A stretch of DNA of 64,000 nucleotides. Source: Vibrio sp. Of7-15. GTDB lineage: Bacteria > Pseudomonadota > Gammaproteobacteria > Enterobacterales > Vibrionaceae. Numbering within the stretch: position 1 is the stretch's first letter; every line of letters begins with the position of its first letter. Below are positions 29,014 through 37,476 of this stretch, one piece after another. The DNA lies in contig NZ_JAKRGH010000007.1 of assembly GCF_022347565.1 (NCBI RefSeq), positions 162,837 to 226,836 on the forward strand, written 5' to 3'. The notes under the pieces were generated by a model. It saw nothing but the letters and a program-made list of their open reading frames with translations. It was not told the DNA's origin and searched no databases. A program made the translations under genes and the position numbers.

Positions 29014-29244
29014 ATGACTATTCGTATTAACTTAGACGTGATGATGGCTAAGAGAAAAATGCGCTTAAAAACCTTGGCACAAGAGGTTGGGATCACTGAA
29101 GCTAATTTGTCTGTACTAAAAAATGGTAAAGCCAAAGCGGTGCGTTTTTCTACTCTTGATAAATTATGTGAAGTGCTTGAGTGCCAGCCTGGGGATATTC
29201 TTGAATTTGAAGCTAATACTGATGATAGTGTACTTGCCGAGTAA
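29014..29244 (+). CDS. Small XRE/Cro-type HTH regulator (YozG-like)
   Basis: 76 residues, almost entirely one helix-turn-helix domain (LKTLAQEVGITEANLSVLKNGKAKAVRFSTLDKLCEVLECQPGDIL), the pattern of the single-domain regulators that accompany DUF2975 proteins. AAGGGATCTCT before the ATG provides a ribosome-binding site. It follows the DUF2975 gene by 9 bp and is ended by a bidirectional terminator. Target genes unknown; autoregulation through the upstream palindromes is possible. Confidence 0.88.
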   Translation: MTIRINLDVMMAKRKMRLKTLAQEVGITEANLSVLKNGKAKAVRFSTLDKLCEVLECQPGDILEFEANTDDSVLAE

Positions 29245-29296
29245 CTTTTTATTGTTCAGTGTAAACCGCTTTTGATGGTATAAAAATAATGCAGGG

Positions 29297-29323
29297 AAAA
29301 GGAGAGTGGAGGCACTCTCCTTT
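29297..29323. terminator. Bidirectional intrinsic terminator
   Basis: Perfect 8-bp stem GGAGAGTG-GAGG-CACTCTCC with TTT on the plus side and TTTT on the minus side, between convergent genes. Confidence 0.8.
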
Positions 29324-29334
29324 GATCGGTTATC

Positions 29335-29958
29335 TTAAAACTTATATGAAACACTCATGTAGAATGAATCTAAAGTGAAATCATAAATCTTAGAAAGTGT
29401 GTAATCCGAGTAAATTCCGTGGTAGATGTATTCTTCATCTGCATAGAAAAAATCGGCTTCATAACCAACTCTAATGCTCAGGTTACGTAATGAGATAGGA
29501 GCATACTCTAAACCTAGCCCGTAACGCAGTCCAAGGTAGTTTTCTTTATCGAGTACTTTTGCCGATTGGTTTAAATCTAGGATGGATAGCCCAAGAATAC
29601 CAAAAGGTCGCAGCCCATTATTAAATGTGTAACCCGCATTTGAAGATAATGACAGTGCTTGCGGTGACCAGTCATATACTGTTCTGTTTTGAAGTGAAGG
29701 AACTTGGAAATTCACGTCTCCATACTTCGTATATTGACCTTCAATAGCAAGAATTCGGTTCACTTGATAACCAGCGATTAGTTTATACGTATTACTATCT
29801 TCACTTATAGTCGCGATATCACTAAAAAAGTTGTCTTTATCATCAAGGCTGGTTGAACCAACACCTGCGCCGATATAAAAGCCTCGAGTTTCATCTGCCT
29901 GTGAAAGTGGAGTTATAAAAAAAGCAATTAGAATAGCAAGTAGTTTAATAGTTTTCAT
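29335..29958 (-). CDS. Outer-membrane beta-barrel protein, OmpA-like/OMP_b-brl
   Basis: 207 residues with a signal peptide (cleavage likely after QA in SQADE) and alternating amphipathic strands typical of an eight-stranded barrel: GFYIGAGVGSTSL, YKLIAGYQVNRILAIEGQYTKYG, LRYGLGLEYAPI, LSIRVGYEADF. It ends in Phe (SYKF), the normal signal for barrel insertion. No periplasmic OmpA C-terminal domain. Function unknown; could be adhesin-like, a stress-induced barrel or a small channel. No clear Shine-Dalgarno before the ATG. It is divergent from a LysR gene across 412 bp. Confidence 0.85.
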   Translation of the reverse strand: MKTIKLLAILIAFFITPLSQADETRGFYIGAGVGSTSLDDKDNFFSDIATISEDSNTYKLIAGYQVNRILAIEGQYTKYGDVNFQVPSLQNRTVYDWSPQALSLSSNAGYTFNNGLRPFGILGLSILDLNQSAKVLDKENYLGLRYGLGLEYAPISLRNLSIRVGYEADFFYADEEYIYHGIYSDYTLSKIYDFTLDSFYMSVSYKF

Positions 29959-30370
29959 TGAATAGTATTAATTGTAATGATTAATAATTAAGAATGAAGA
30001 ACAATAAAAATTGAACTATTAGTATTTTTATTCATATTTTCGATCTTTTATTAATTTAATGACTTTTAATAAGAACAATAAATTAACATATTTCATTCCG
30101 TTTTTTCTCGTTTGGTTTATTCTCATCAATTTAAAGTAAGCTCAGTTTATTTTTATTGGTTTAACTGAATCGTATTTGATGAAAAATCATTCACTATACA
30201 GTCATGTGCACTTTGTTGTTCAAAAATTTTAGAACTGAAATATACAGTTAAAACAATGAGTAATAATTAAATGTACAAAAAGGATAAGCGATATTATTTA
30301 ACGAGATATTGGATAATAAACTTGTTATTATTGATAATATATATATTAAAACTCAAATCACTGTTACCTA
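29959..30370. other. A/T-rich divergent intergenic region
   Basis: 412 bp, strongly A/T-rich, separating the barrel gene and a LysR gene. It must hold both promoters. I see no gene, repeat or clear operator. Confidence 0.5.
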
Positions 30371-31261
30371 ATGAGCAACAATCTCTCTTTGTCAGACATA
30401 AAAACCTTTGTCACCATCGTATCACTTGGAAATTTAACCAAAGCCGCTGAGAGGCTTGGCTCTTCTCGTGCACACGTATCTAGGCAGCTTAGTCAATTAG
30501 AGAAAGATCTAGGGGTGCAGTTATTAATTCGAACCACGCGAACCCAGAAACTCACCGAAGAAGGGAAGGCGTTTTATCGTACTTGTTCTAATTCTCTAGA
30601 GGAAATTGATAAAATTGCGTCCGATATTGTTGATTATAATAGCTCTATGGTGGGCAATATTAATGTCAGCAGCTTAGGTGGTGTATTTGGTGAAGAGTAT
30701 GTAGCTAAGGCATTAGCTGAATTTTCATTACTTTATCCAAAAATTAATGTCGTTTTGTCATTTGATAGCCGCCATGTGGATTTAATGAATGAGGAATATG
30801 ATGTGGTTATTCGGGCTGGTGAGTTGGTTGATTCTCAATTAGTGGCACGCCCGTTAATGATGATGGAAATGGGGTTATTTGCTTCCCCAGAGTATTTGAA
30901 TCGGTATGGTCTAGTAAATAGTCCTGATGAGTTGAATAAGCATCGCTGCATAACTGGCCCGATTTCTAAGTGGAAGTTTTATAATTCTGAAGGTGATACT
31001 AAAGAAGTATGTGTCGATTCGGTAATGAATTGTAATAATAGCCGAGTGTTACGCCAATATGCATTAGATGGTGTAGGGATAATTCGGTTACCTTATATAT
31101 ATATACAACAAGATGTTGAAGAAAAGAGGTTATTATCAGCAATAACTGGCTGGAAAATAAGCTCAAGCCCAATTAATTTACTCTACAATAAACACAGCTT
31201 TCAGCCAGAACGTTTAAGAGTATTCATCCAGTTTATATGTGATTGGTTTTCTAATTTATGA
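30371..31261 (+). CDS. LysR-family transcriptional regulator
   Basis: 296 residues: N-terminal winged HTH (FVTIVSLGNLTKAAERLGSSRAHVSRQLSQLEKDLGVQLL) and a C-terminal periplasmic-binding-like effector domain. It belongs to the CrgA/DhcR-like subgroup (SRAHVSRQLSQLE). It sits divergent from the outer-membrane barrel gene and 45 bp from the catB gene, which points the other way. The nearest likely target by the usual LysR divergence rule is the barrel gene. Effector unknown. It is similar in style to the second LysR at 32052. Confidence 0.88.
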   Translation: MSNNLSLSDIKTFVTIVSLGNLTKAAERLGSSRAHVSRQLSQLEKDLGVQLLIRTTRTQKLTEEGKAFYRTCSNSLEEIDKIASDIVDYNSSMVGNINVSSLGGVFGEEYVAKALAEFSLLYPKINVVLSFDSRHVDLMNEEYDVVIRAGELVDSQLVARPLMMMEMGLFASPEYLNRYGLVNSPDELNKHRCITGPISKWKFYNSEGDTKEVCVDSVMNCNNSRVLRQYALDGVGIIRLPYIYIQQDVEEKRLLSAITGWKISSSPINLLYNKHSFQPERLRVFIQFICDWFSNL

Positions 31262-31277
31262 TATCAAAATAACTACG

Positions 31278-31315
31278 AGCCTAATTCTAACTAATGATAA
31301 GTGGATTAGGCTTTT
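31278..31315 (+). terminator. Intrinsic terminator of LysR gene overlapping the catB stop
   Basis: Stem AGCCTAAT (31278-31285) / ATTAGGCT (31305-31312) followed by TTTTAT on the plus strand. The right arm covers the TAA stop of the opposing acetyltransferase gene. Confidence 0.7.
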
Positions 31316-31962
31316 ATATTCTCCACATAGTAATGTTCCAGCCCGTTAATGTTGCCACTGCATAATAGCGACATGGCCTTTTTTAAATGCTCTAAAGGCC
31401 AGTCCCACCATTGTATTGTTAGCAAAGTTTCTATGGATGGAGTGTCAAACCGCTGCTTTATTACGTGATTGTTACCGACCACGATAGCATAAGGAGCCAC
31501 ATTTTTTGTGATTACCGATCTTGCCCCAATAACGGCTCCGTCCCCAATGGTTACACCGGGCATGATCATCGCTTCGCTGCCAATCCAAACATCGTTCCCA
31601 ATGATGGTGTCGCCAGCTCTCTGAAAGCCACTCTGAACATCTTCACCAAATATGTCGGCTGAAAATGGAAACGTGGAGATCCAATCCAGTCGATGACCTT
31701 GGTTTCCTGCCATCATAAATATCGCCCCTGATGCAATAGAGCAAAACTTACCAATACGCAGTTTATCCACCTCTCCATACAGACTACTTTGCCATGCATT
31801 CTTGGTGAACTTGTCACCCAATAAATAACGAACGGCCTGATCTTCAAACGACTTTGAATGATAAAAACCGGAATAGTAGCTATGGTCTCCGACTTCAATG
31901 TTCGGGTTGGTTATGTGATCTTTTAAGTTTTGTCCTTCAAGCCAGCTTTCAAATACCTTCAT
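31306..31962 (-). CDS. catB: CatB-type xenobiotic O-acetyltransferase
   Basis: 218 residues of left-handed beta-helix hexapeptide-repeat acetyltransferase, the size and pattern of type B chloramphenicol/xenobiotic acetyltransferases. Seen: YSGFYHSKSFEDQAVRYLLGD, LRIGKFCSIASGAIFMMAGNQGHR with the likely catalytic His90, DTIIGNDVWIGSEAMIMPGVTIGDGAVIGARSVI, and WWDWPLEHL. It probably acetylates a hydroxyl on a small foreign molecule using acetyl-CoA; chloramphenicol as substrate is possible but unproven. ATG with AAGAG upstream. A divergent LysR gene starts 89 bp away and is the likely regulator. No mobile element flanks it, so it looks chromosomal. Confidence 0.88.
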   Translation of the reverse strand: MKVFESWLEGQNLKDHITNPNIEVGDHSYYSGFYHSKSFEDQAVRYLLGDKFTKNAWQSSLYGEVDKLRIGKFCSIASGAIFMMAGNQGHRLDWISTFPFSADIFGEDVQSGFQRAGDTIIGNDVWIGSEAMIMPGVTIGDGAVIGARSVITKNVAPYAIVVGNNHVIKQRFDTPSIETLLTIQWWDWPLEHLKKAMSLLCSGNINGLEHYYVENIKA

Positions 31963-32051
31963 GTGGTTACTCTTTTTTGGTTACTGTTGCGATAGTGTAG
32001 GTAACCGTTATTATTTCCAGAAGTGTTCATTCAGATAATCAGAATTACCAT

Positions 32052-32954
32052 ATGGAAATAAAATGGCTTCATTATGTGCCTATTTATGTCGCACTTTGTG
32101 AAGAGAAAAGCATTGCAGGGGCAGCGCAAAGGCTAGGGTGTTCCAATGCACATGTCAGCAGGCAACTGAGGCAGCTGGAAGAGCTTGTGTCTGTGCAATT
32201 GATTCAAAGAACCACCAGGCAATTCAATTTAACTTACGATGGTGTTGAGTTTTATAAACAAGTGAAGCAGTTACTGGAAAGTGCAGAGAGCATTAATGAC
32301 ACCTTAAGATCTAAAGAGAAGGTTGCAGGCAAACTGCGTATCGCTGCTTCTGCGTCATTTGGGTCGCTGTTGTTAACTGAACATTTAGCTGAATTCAGCC
32401 AAGCGTATCCAGAATTAGACATCGAGATGATTTATACCGAAACACCGTTAGATCTGATCGAATCAGGTTTCGATGTGGCTTTCTTTCTTACTGACTCGCC
32501 ACCGGAAGGCTATGTAGGCTATTATTTACGTTCTTTGCATTGTCGGCCATTTGCCCATCAGAGCTATGTTGAAAAGTGCGGCGAAATTGAACATCCAGTA
32601 GAGCTAGCACAATACAGGCATATTCTTTATAAAAACACGGAATTTACATTAGATCGTTGGCTGTTTGCCAATAAACAGACGAAAGAAGAGGTACATATAA
32701 AATTACGCGGCAACTTTAGTGTTAATTTGGTCTCATCCATGGTGGATGCAATGTTGAATGGTTGTGGTGTGGCCATGCTGGATGAACTTGCTTTGTCTAA
32801 GTTATCTGAAAACCAACGAGGTGAGGTAGTGGATTTGCTTCCCCACTGGGAGACGAATCGAATATTGCCTTTGTATATTCTTTACCCTAAAAGGTTGCAT
32901 TTGCCGAAGCGTACTAAGTTGTTTGTGGAGTTTTTTCGTGATCGTCTGAGGTAG
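32052..32954 (+). CDS. LysR-family transcriptional regulator divergent from catB
   Basis: 300 residues; N-terminal HTH (EEKSIAGAAQRLGCSNAHVSRQLRQLEELVSVQLIQRTTR) plus substrate-binding-like domain. Same subgroup as the LysR at 30371, and the two bracket catB. The 89-bp divergent spacing from catB is the classic arrangement for a LysR protein controlling its neighbour. Inducer unknown. Weak ribosome-binding site before ATG 32052. Confidence 0.88.
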   Translation: MEIKWLHYVPIYVALCEEKSIAGAAQRLGCSNAHVSRQLRQLEELVSVQLIQRTTRQFNLTYDGVEFYKQVKQLLESAESINDTLRSKEKVAGKLRIAASASFGSLLLTEHLAEFSQAYPELDIEMIYTETPLDLIESGFDVAFFLTDSPPEGYVGYYLRSLHCRPFAHQSYVEKCGEIEHPVELAQYRHILYKNTEFTLDRWLFANKQTKEEVHIKLRGNFSVNLVSSMVDAMLNGCGVAMLDELALSKLSENQRGEVVDLLPHWETNRILPLYILYPKRLHLPKRTKLFVEFFRDRLR

Positions 32955-32956
32955 GG

Positions 32957-32986
32957 CGTGCTAGCCGAGATTAGCTAGCACGTTTT
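32957..32986 (+). terminator. Intrinsic terminator after LysR gene
   Basis: Nine-base perfect stem CGTGCTAGC/GCTAGCACG with an 8-base loop followed by TTTT; lies between convergent genes. Confidence 0.8.
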
Positions 32987-33005
32987 AGATCAGGCTGACA
33001 AAGCT

Positions 33006-34478
33006 CTATTCTTTGGCACTCAATGCTTTTTCTGTATTTTGTGAAGATATGGCCATTATTTTTTCAAATACTGCTGCCAACAGCTGCGAAATCATCACTA
33101 AGGTGAAAGGTATTGCTCCGGCAATGGCCACCTGTTTATTGAGATCGACATCGTTGATGGTGGCGAGTGCAATCCCCATGGTCACCACAATCACAGACCA
33201 GCTGATTTTACTTGAGGTGCGAACGTCGTCAGTCAGCATTCCTGCGGCGTAAATAGCAGAATCTGAGCTGGAGATGACAAAGGTAAGCAGCAGCAACAAA
33301 GCCACAACAGATAGCACTTCACTAAAAGGAAGGTGGGCAAAGAAGGTAAACAGCCCTTTGGTGTAATCGTCATTAACGGCTTTTATAACCTCATTCAGGT
33401 ATGGGCTTTCAAATACTGCCCCAGCAAAGCCTGAAAACCAAAGAATAGAGGCGAAGGTTGGGATCAAAATAGTACAGATAAGAAATTGGCGCACGCTTCT
33501 ACCACGGCTGATCCGTGCGATAAAAGGGCCGACAAACGGTGCCCAAGCTATCCACCAAATCAGATAAATGACTGACCACCCTTGGCTCCATTTTTCGCCA
33601 CCTTCGATGGTGCTCAAAGAGACTTGCGGTAAGATCTCGACATAAGCGATAACAGAGCTCACCATGCGGGTGGCTACAGCGACCACATCGACATTAATCA
33701 GCACAAAGATAAACAGCCCCATCATCAGCCACATATTAAAGGTGCTTAATCGTTTAATCCCCTTGTGTACGCCAAGCGCACTGGAAATAGTGAACAAGAT
33801 CCCAACAAGGGCAGTTAGGCCGATGCGTACAGCACTGAGATCTTTTTCTGTGCCAGTGACACTGCGAATACCTTGTTCAACAAGGGCCATGGTGTTTGCC
33901 AATACTCCGGCAATGCCAAATAAAATGGCTAACACCGCAATAAGATCCAGCCAACTTAACCAGCCAGGTTTCTCTGTTTTTGAAAATGAGGCACTCACGC
34001 GCATGGGTCTTTTTTTCACATACGCTAGCCATCCCATCAGTAACCCCGCTAAAGCGTATAAGCTCCAGGCATGGGCTCCCCAGTGAAAGTAAGTTAGGGC
34101 TAACGCGGTGTCTTTTTCATCACCGCGTAAGGAGACTGGGGGCATATTAGAAAGATGGAAAACAGGCTCTGCCACACCCCAGAAGATCAAACCTGAGCCC
34201 ATGCCTGTGGTAAAAAGCATGATTATCCATGGCCAAAAACCAAATTCGGGTTTGCCATCACCCAGCTTTACTCTGCCGAAAGGCGTTACGCATAATACCG
34301 CACAGAGAACAAAGGCCAATGAAGAAAATAAAATGACCTCATCATCCATTTGGGTTATCACCACTTCAGTAAGAGAGGCGAGTTGATAAACGCTAATTTG
34401 TGGGAAAAATGTGAAAAGTGCGGCGATAATTGCGGCAACAAACATCAATAGTCGCGGCTGGTGATTAGTTGATTCCAT
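33006..34478 (-). CDS. BCCT-family transporter (betaine/carnitine/choline type)
   Basis: About 490 residues, twelve predicted membrane helices. Signatures of BCCT carriers are visible: GMGSGLIFWGVAEPVFHL, a WSLYALAGLLMGWLAYVKKRP stretch and IWWIAWAPFVGPFIARISRG in the substrate-binding helix region. These move quaternary ammonium compounds using sodium or proton gradients, often as compatible solutes in marine bacteria. No osmosensory C-terminal extension is evident. The frame extends upstream to GTG 34541 (511 aa), but family-like sequence begins at ATG 34490 or 34478; none has a strong ribosome-binding site, so the start is uncertain. It stands alone, convergent with a LysR gene. Confidence 0.88.
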   Translation of the reverse strand: MESTNHQPRLLMFVAAIIAALFTFFPQISVYQLASLTEVVITQMDDEVILFSSLAFVLCAVLCVTPFGRVKLGDGKPEFGFWPWIIMLFTTGMGSGLIFWGVAEPVFHLSNMPPVSLRGDEKDTALALTYFHWGAHAWSLYALAGLLMGWLAYVKKRPMRVSASFSKTEKPGWLSWLDLIAVLAILFGIAGVLANTMALVEQGIRSVTGTEKDLSAVRIGLTALVGILFTISSALGVHKGIKRLSTFNMWLMMGLFIFVLINVDVVAVATRMVSSVIAYVEILPQVSLSTIEGGEKWSQGWSVIYLIWWIAWAPFVGPFIARISRGRSVRQFLICTILIPTFASILWFSGFAGAVFESPYLNEVIKAVNDDYTKGLFTFFAHLPFSEVLSVVALLLLLTFVISSSDSAIYAAGMLTDDVRTSSKISWSVIVVTMGIALATINDVDLNKQVAIAGAIPFTLVMISQLLAAVFEKIMAISSQNTEKALSAKE

Positions 34479-34600
34479 TATTATTAACATGCAGTCAAAG
34501 AAATTAACGTTACTGTGCCTATCTGTGCATAGACCGTCCACTATTCAATGAAAAAGAGCAGTAGATTGAGCACTTAATCACACACCGCTCAGAAACCAAC

Positions 34601-34625
34601 AGCCCCGCAGTTTGATAGCGGGGCT
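34601..34625 (-). terminator. GC-rich hairpin, likely terminator of the VOC/WYL unit
   Basis: Eight-base stem AGCCCCGC/GCGGGGCT with a 9-base loop, 28 bp past the VOC gene stop. T-run is weak on either strand, so strength and direction are uncertain. Confidence 0.55.
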
Positions 34626-34652
34626 ACGAATTCATTTTTTAGCAGTGACGGT

Positions 34653-35021
34653 TTATGGATTGGCTGCAAATACTCTGATTCGGTGCCCATCAGGATCAAT
34701 GGCAACAAAGGTCAGCCCGAACACCAACTCAGTCGGAGTTTGAAGAAATTGAATGCCTTTGTTTTCCCATTGTTCGTAAAGTGTGCGTAAAGCTTGTTGG
34801 CTTTTGGCTACCAAGGAGAGCTCTGTTCCTCCTCCGGTTATATCGGCTGAAGGAGAAACGTTATCGAGCTGTTTTAACTGAACGGTAATGTTTGTATCCA
34901 ATGAAAAAGAGACGAAGGTTGGAGATAAAACTTGCCCTTCACACTCAAAGATTTCGGAATAGAAGTTTTTACTGGCCTCAATATTTGCTACATAAAGGAC
35001 AAACGAATCTAGCTTAAACAT
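34653..35021 (-). CDS. VOC (glyoxalase/bleomycin-resistance fold) protein
   Basis: 122 residues, the normal size for a single VOC-fold protein: FVLYVANIEASKNFYSEIF at the start and FVAIDPDGHRIRVF at the end, with the final Asp-Pro-Asp-Gly-His typical of the superfamily. Metal ligand pattern is not decisive; it could be a dioxygenase, isomerase or sequestration protein. An open frame runs 83 codons further upstream into the WYL gene, but ATG 35021 with AGGA seven bases before it is the real start. It is 61 bp downstream of the WYL regulator in the same direction, so probably co-transcribed. Confidence 0.85.
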   Translation of the reverse strand: MFKLDSFVLYVANIEASKNFYSEIFECEGQVLSPTFVSFSLDTNITVQLKQLDNVSPSADITGGGTELSLVAKSQQALRTLYEQWENKGIQFLQTPTELVFGLTFVAIDPDGHRIRVFAANP

Positions 35022-35082
35022 AGTATTTCCTAACGTAGAATGGTTAAGCAGGAAATATAACGGGTAGGAGTGACAGTTTTTG

Positions 35083-35784
35083 TCAGTAGTGAATCTCTTT
35101 GTCACCAATACCTTCCAACTGTCGCCATTCTTTAAGTAATTCACTGCGAAGAGGTTGGTACTTTTGTTCCAGTGTTTGCCAGTGCTGGATTCGATCAAGC
35201 CTGAAATTACGAAACGCCGATCTAGTTTCACACCAAGCCACCAGAAGATAGTGCTGCTGAAATAAACCAATCAGCATCGGCCATATAGTTCGTGAACTAA
35301 CATTGCCTTGTGCATCTGTGTAGCCAATTTCAGCTTTATACTGCTGTTTGATGGCATGGCGAATTTCAGATAGCCCTGTTGTCACTTCAGGCACTTCAAT
35401 AATAGAAGCCACGCGCATGAGATCTTCACGACGTTTCGCTACATGATCTGTGGGTAAGACCGCTGATATTTTAGCGATGGCGTTTTTTGCGGTGTCACTA
35501 AACTCCCCGTTGGCTTGCTTACTGACCCAATCAGCACCAAGCAGTAGAACTTCTAATTCCTCTGCTGAAAACATCAGCGGCGGTAAGGTAAACGTTGGTT
35601 TTAGTATGTAACCAAGCCCAGCTTCCCCTTCTATTTCTGCGCCTTGCGTTTGTAATGTCGCAATATCTCGGTAGATAGTCCGAACACTCACATTAAGTTG
35701 TTGTGCCAAGTGCTCAGCAGGTACTGGGTATTTATGGCAACGAAGTAATTGGAGTAAATCGAAGAGTCGTTGGCTTCTGGACAT
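35083..35784 (-). CDS. YafY-type HTH/WYL-domain transcriptional regulator
   Basis: 233 residues: N-terminal DeoR-like HTH (SRSQRLFDLLQLLRCHKYPVPAEHLAQQLNVSVRTIYRDIATLQ) and a C-terminal WYL ligand-sensing domain (RTIWPMLIGLFQQHYLLVAWCETRSAFRNFRLDRI). WYL regulators often bind nucleic acid or small ligands. ATG 35784 matches the normal N-terminus of YafY-type proteins; the frame can begin at GTG 35793. It heads a two-gene unit with the VOC protein and is divergent from the siderophore-interacting protein gene. Confidence 0.9.
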   Translation of the reverse strand: MSRSQRLFDLLQLLRCHKYPVPAEHLAQQLNVSVRTIYRDIATLQTQGAEIEGEAGLGYILKPTFTLPPLMFSAEELEVLLLGADWVSKQANGEFSDTAKNAIAKISAVLPTDHVAKRREDLMRVASIIEVPEVTTGLSEIRHAIKQQYKAEIGYTDAQGNVSSRTIWPMLIGLFQQHYLLVAWCETRSAFRNFRLDRIQHWQTLEQKYQPLRSELLKEWRQLEGIGDKEIHY

Positions 35785-35880
35785 GGCAAGCACTGATCAG
35801 ATGAAGAAGGGAGTTACTGTATCAATCTTTTTACGTAAGTCTAGGGCGTATCTCGACTTGTTGGAGTGTAAATAAAAGTA

Positions 35881-35899
35881 AATGATAATTGTTATCATT
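35881..35899. promoter_or_regulatory. Fur box upstream of siderophore-interacting protein gene
   Basis: A perfect 19-bp palindrome, AATGATAA-TTG-TTATCATT, closely matching the Fur operator consensus, 57 bp upstream of the SIP start codon in the gap shared with the WYL gene. It predicts iron repression of the rightward gene. Confidence 0.88.
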
Positions 35900-35955
35900 G
35901 TGTTGATCGGATGCTTGGCGATATACTGAAAGGTAAATTACTAAAGAGAAGTACT

Positions 35956-36732
35956 ATGAAAAAACCAAACTCTATTTCGCTTGCTGTTCAATCAACGACT
36001 CTACTTACCCCAAATATGCAACGTATAGTGATGCACGGTGAAGGGCTGTCAGGTTTTCCTGCTGATTGTGCTGGTGGGTACATTAAATTGATGTTCAACG
36101 AACAAGGCGGAACAGATCTTAGTTTACTGGCAGAAAATGAACGCCCAGTAATGCGAACTTATACCATTCGTGAATTTGATGCTGAGAAGCATTTGATCAC
36201 GGTGGATTTTGTTCGTCATGAAGTGAAAGACTGCGGCTGTGGGCACGCTGCTCGTTGGGCGATGAATGCCAAAGCGGGAGATGAAATTCATATTGCGGGG
36301 CCGGGGAGCATACAAAATATTAACTCAGAAGCGGATTGGTTCTTCCTTGTGGCAGACATGACCGCACTGCCAGCGTTATCGGTAAAGCTTAAATCCTTAC
36401 CTGAATCTGCAAAAGGGTATGCTGTTATTGAAGTGCTGAGCCAAGAGGATATTCAATCACTTGATGCCCCTAAAAATATGGAAGTGATTTGGGTAGAAAA
36501 GCAGGCTGATGCAAATACCTTAGCCGATCAGGTTATGCAGCAAGCATGGATGGAAGGCACGGTTGCGGTTTGGTGTGCGTGCGAATTTGATTCAATGCGG
36601 GCGCTACGTCAGTATTTCCGTAACGAGAAAGACGTTGAACGAGACAACATTTACATCAGCAGTTATTGGAAAAACGGTGTGACTGAAGAAGGACACAAGG
36701 TAATAAAGAAGGAAGACGCCGCAAAAGCTTAG
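35956..36732 (+). CDS. Siderophore-interacting protein, ViuB-like FAD-dependent ferric reductase
   Basis: 258 residues of the SIP/ViuB family: flavin-binding barrel with RPVMRTYTIREFD and a C-terminal NAD(P)H-binding-like domain (DWFFLVADMTALPALSVKL). These cytosolic flavoproteins release iron from ferric siderophores after uptake. The cluster DCGCGHAARWAM may bind flavin or a metal. A frame extends to ATG 35911, but ATG 35956 with AGAGAAG upstream is preferred. A perfect Fur box lies 57 bp upstream, so it should be induced under iron limitation. No siderophore synthesis or transport genes are adjacent, so it acts with systems elsewhere. Confidence 0.9.
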   Translation: MKKPNSISLAVQSTTLLTPNMQRIVMHGEGLSGFPADCAGGYIKLMFNEQGGTDLSLLAENERPVMRTYTIREFDAEKHLITVDFVRHEVKDCGCGHAARWAMNAKAGDEIHIAGPGSIQNINSEADWFFLVADMTALPALSVKLKSLPESAKGYAVIEVLSQEDIQSLDAPKNMEVIWVEKQADANTLADQVMQQAWMEGTVAVWCACEFDSMRALRQYFRNEKDVERDNIYISSYWKNGVTEEGHKVIKKEDAAKA

Positions 36733-37004
36733 CCTTGAACTATATACCTTTGAGCAATATTGCTTCGAATAAGCGCTACGATATTGTTGCCGCTGAAGAA
36801 ATGTCATAGCGATTTAGGTACTGGAATCCTCTCTGTCGTTATGACATGGCAATATATTCTGTCGAAGGTCGGCAGATTCAAGGTATAGAGGCAAGATTAT
36901 TTCATAACAAAGAAGTTAATCACACATGTGACAATCTGCACTTGGTGAAAGTACACTGAATTTGATACGTTTAAATGACAGAGTGATTGGAAAGGTATCA
37001 TTAT

Positions 37005-37361
37005 ATGAAAGTAAATGTTCAAACACAGCATGTATCAATTAATAGCGAATCACGTAAAGAAATTGAAGCGAAATTCGATAAAATATCTACTCACTTTCCA
37101 CAACTAATCAGCTGCGACATTATCATTACCAAAGAGCATGGTAAGCATGAAGCGGAAATCTTCACGAACTATGAAGGTGTGCGCGTTTCAGCCAAATCCA
37201 CAGACGATGTGATGTATCCTGCTATTGCATCGGCTTTGAAAAAACTAGAAGCTGGGCTGCGTAACCGCAAAGGGCAACTAAAAGCAGATCTTCATGCTAA
37301 GCCAACCAGTACGAAGCCAGAGATTGCTTCCGATATTATCCAAGAGATGAAGTTAGTTTAA
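37005..37361 (+). CDS. hpf: Ribosome hibernation promoting factor / HPF-YfiA family
   Basis: 118 residues with the S30Ae fold: VNVQTQHVSINSESRKEIEAKFDKI, then HEAEIFTNYEGVRVSAKSTDDVMYPAIASALKKLEAGLR. These proteins bind the 30S decoding centre and either promote 100S dimers or inactivate 70S ribosomes in stationary phase or cold. Length falls between short HPF (about 95) and RaiA (about 113), with a C-terminal tail similar to YfiA, so the subtype is uncertain. ATG 37005 with AAAGG about 11 bases upstream is preferred over TTG 36987. It has a 270-bp leader of its own and a strong terminator follows. Confidence 0.88.
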   Translation: MKVNVQTQHVSINSESRKEIEAKFDKISTHFPQLISCDIIITKEHGKHEAEIFTNYEGVRVSAKSTDDVMYPAIASALKKLEAGLRNRKGQLKADLHAKPTSTKPEIASDIIQEMKLV

Positions 37362-37386
37362 GTTAAAAATAATTAATCAGATTCAT

Positions 37387-37414
37387 AAAGCCAGCAGTGA
37401 AATGCTGGCTTTTT
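37387..37414 (+). terminator. Intrinsic terminator after hpf
   Basis: Ten-base stem AAAGCCAGCA/TGCTGGCTTT with a six-base loop and T-run. Confidence 0.9.
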
Positions 37415-37476
37415 GCATATAAATTATTTTGAGCTTAGGTTCGTTCATTTTTTATAACCGTATGCGGCCATAGTTG

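Noticed and set aside
34653..35270. 205-residue version of the VOC protein
   Set aside because: The extra 83 N-terminal codons overlap the WYL gene, look unlike VOC proteins, and a proper start with ribosome-binding site is at 35021.
36895..36935. CRP site upstream of hpf
   Set aside because: The TCACA-N2-TGTGA arrangement is inverted and too closely spaced for the CRP consensus TGTGA-N6-TCACA.
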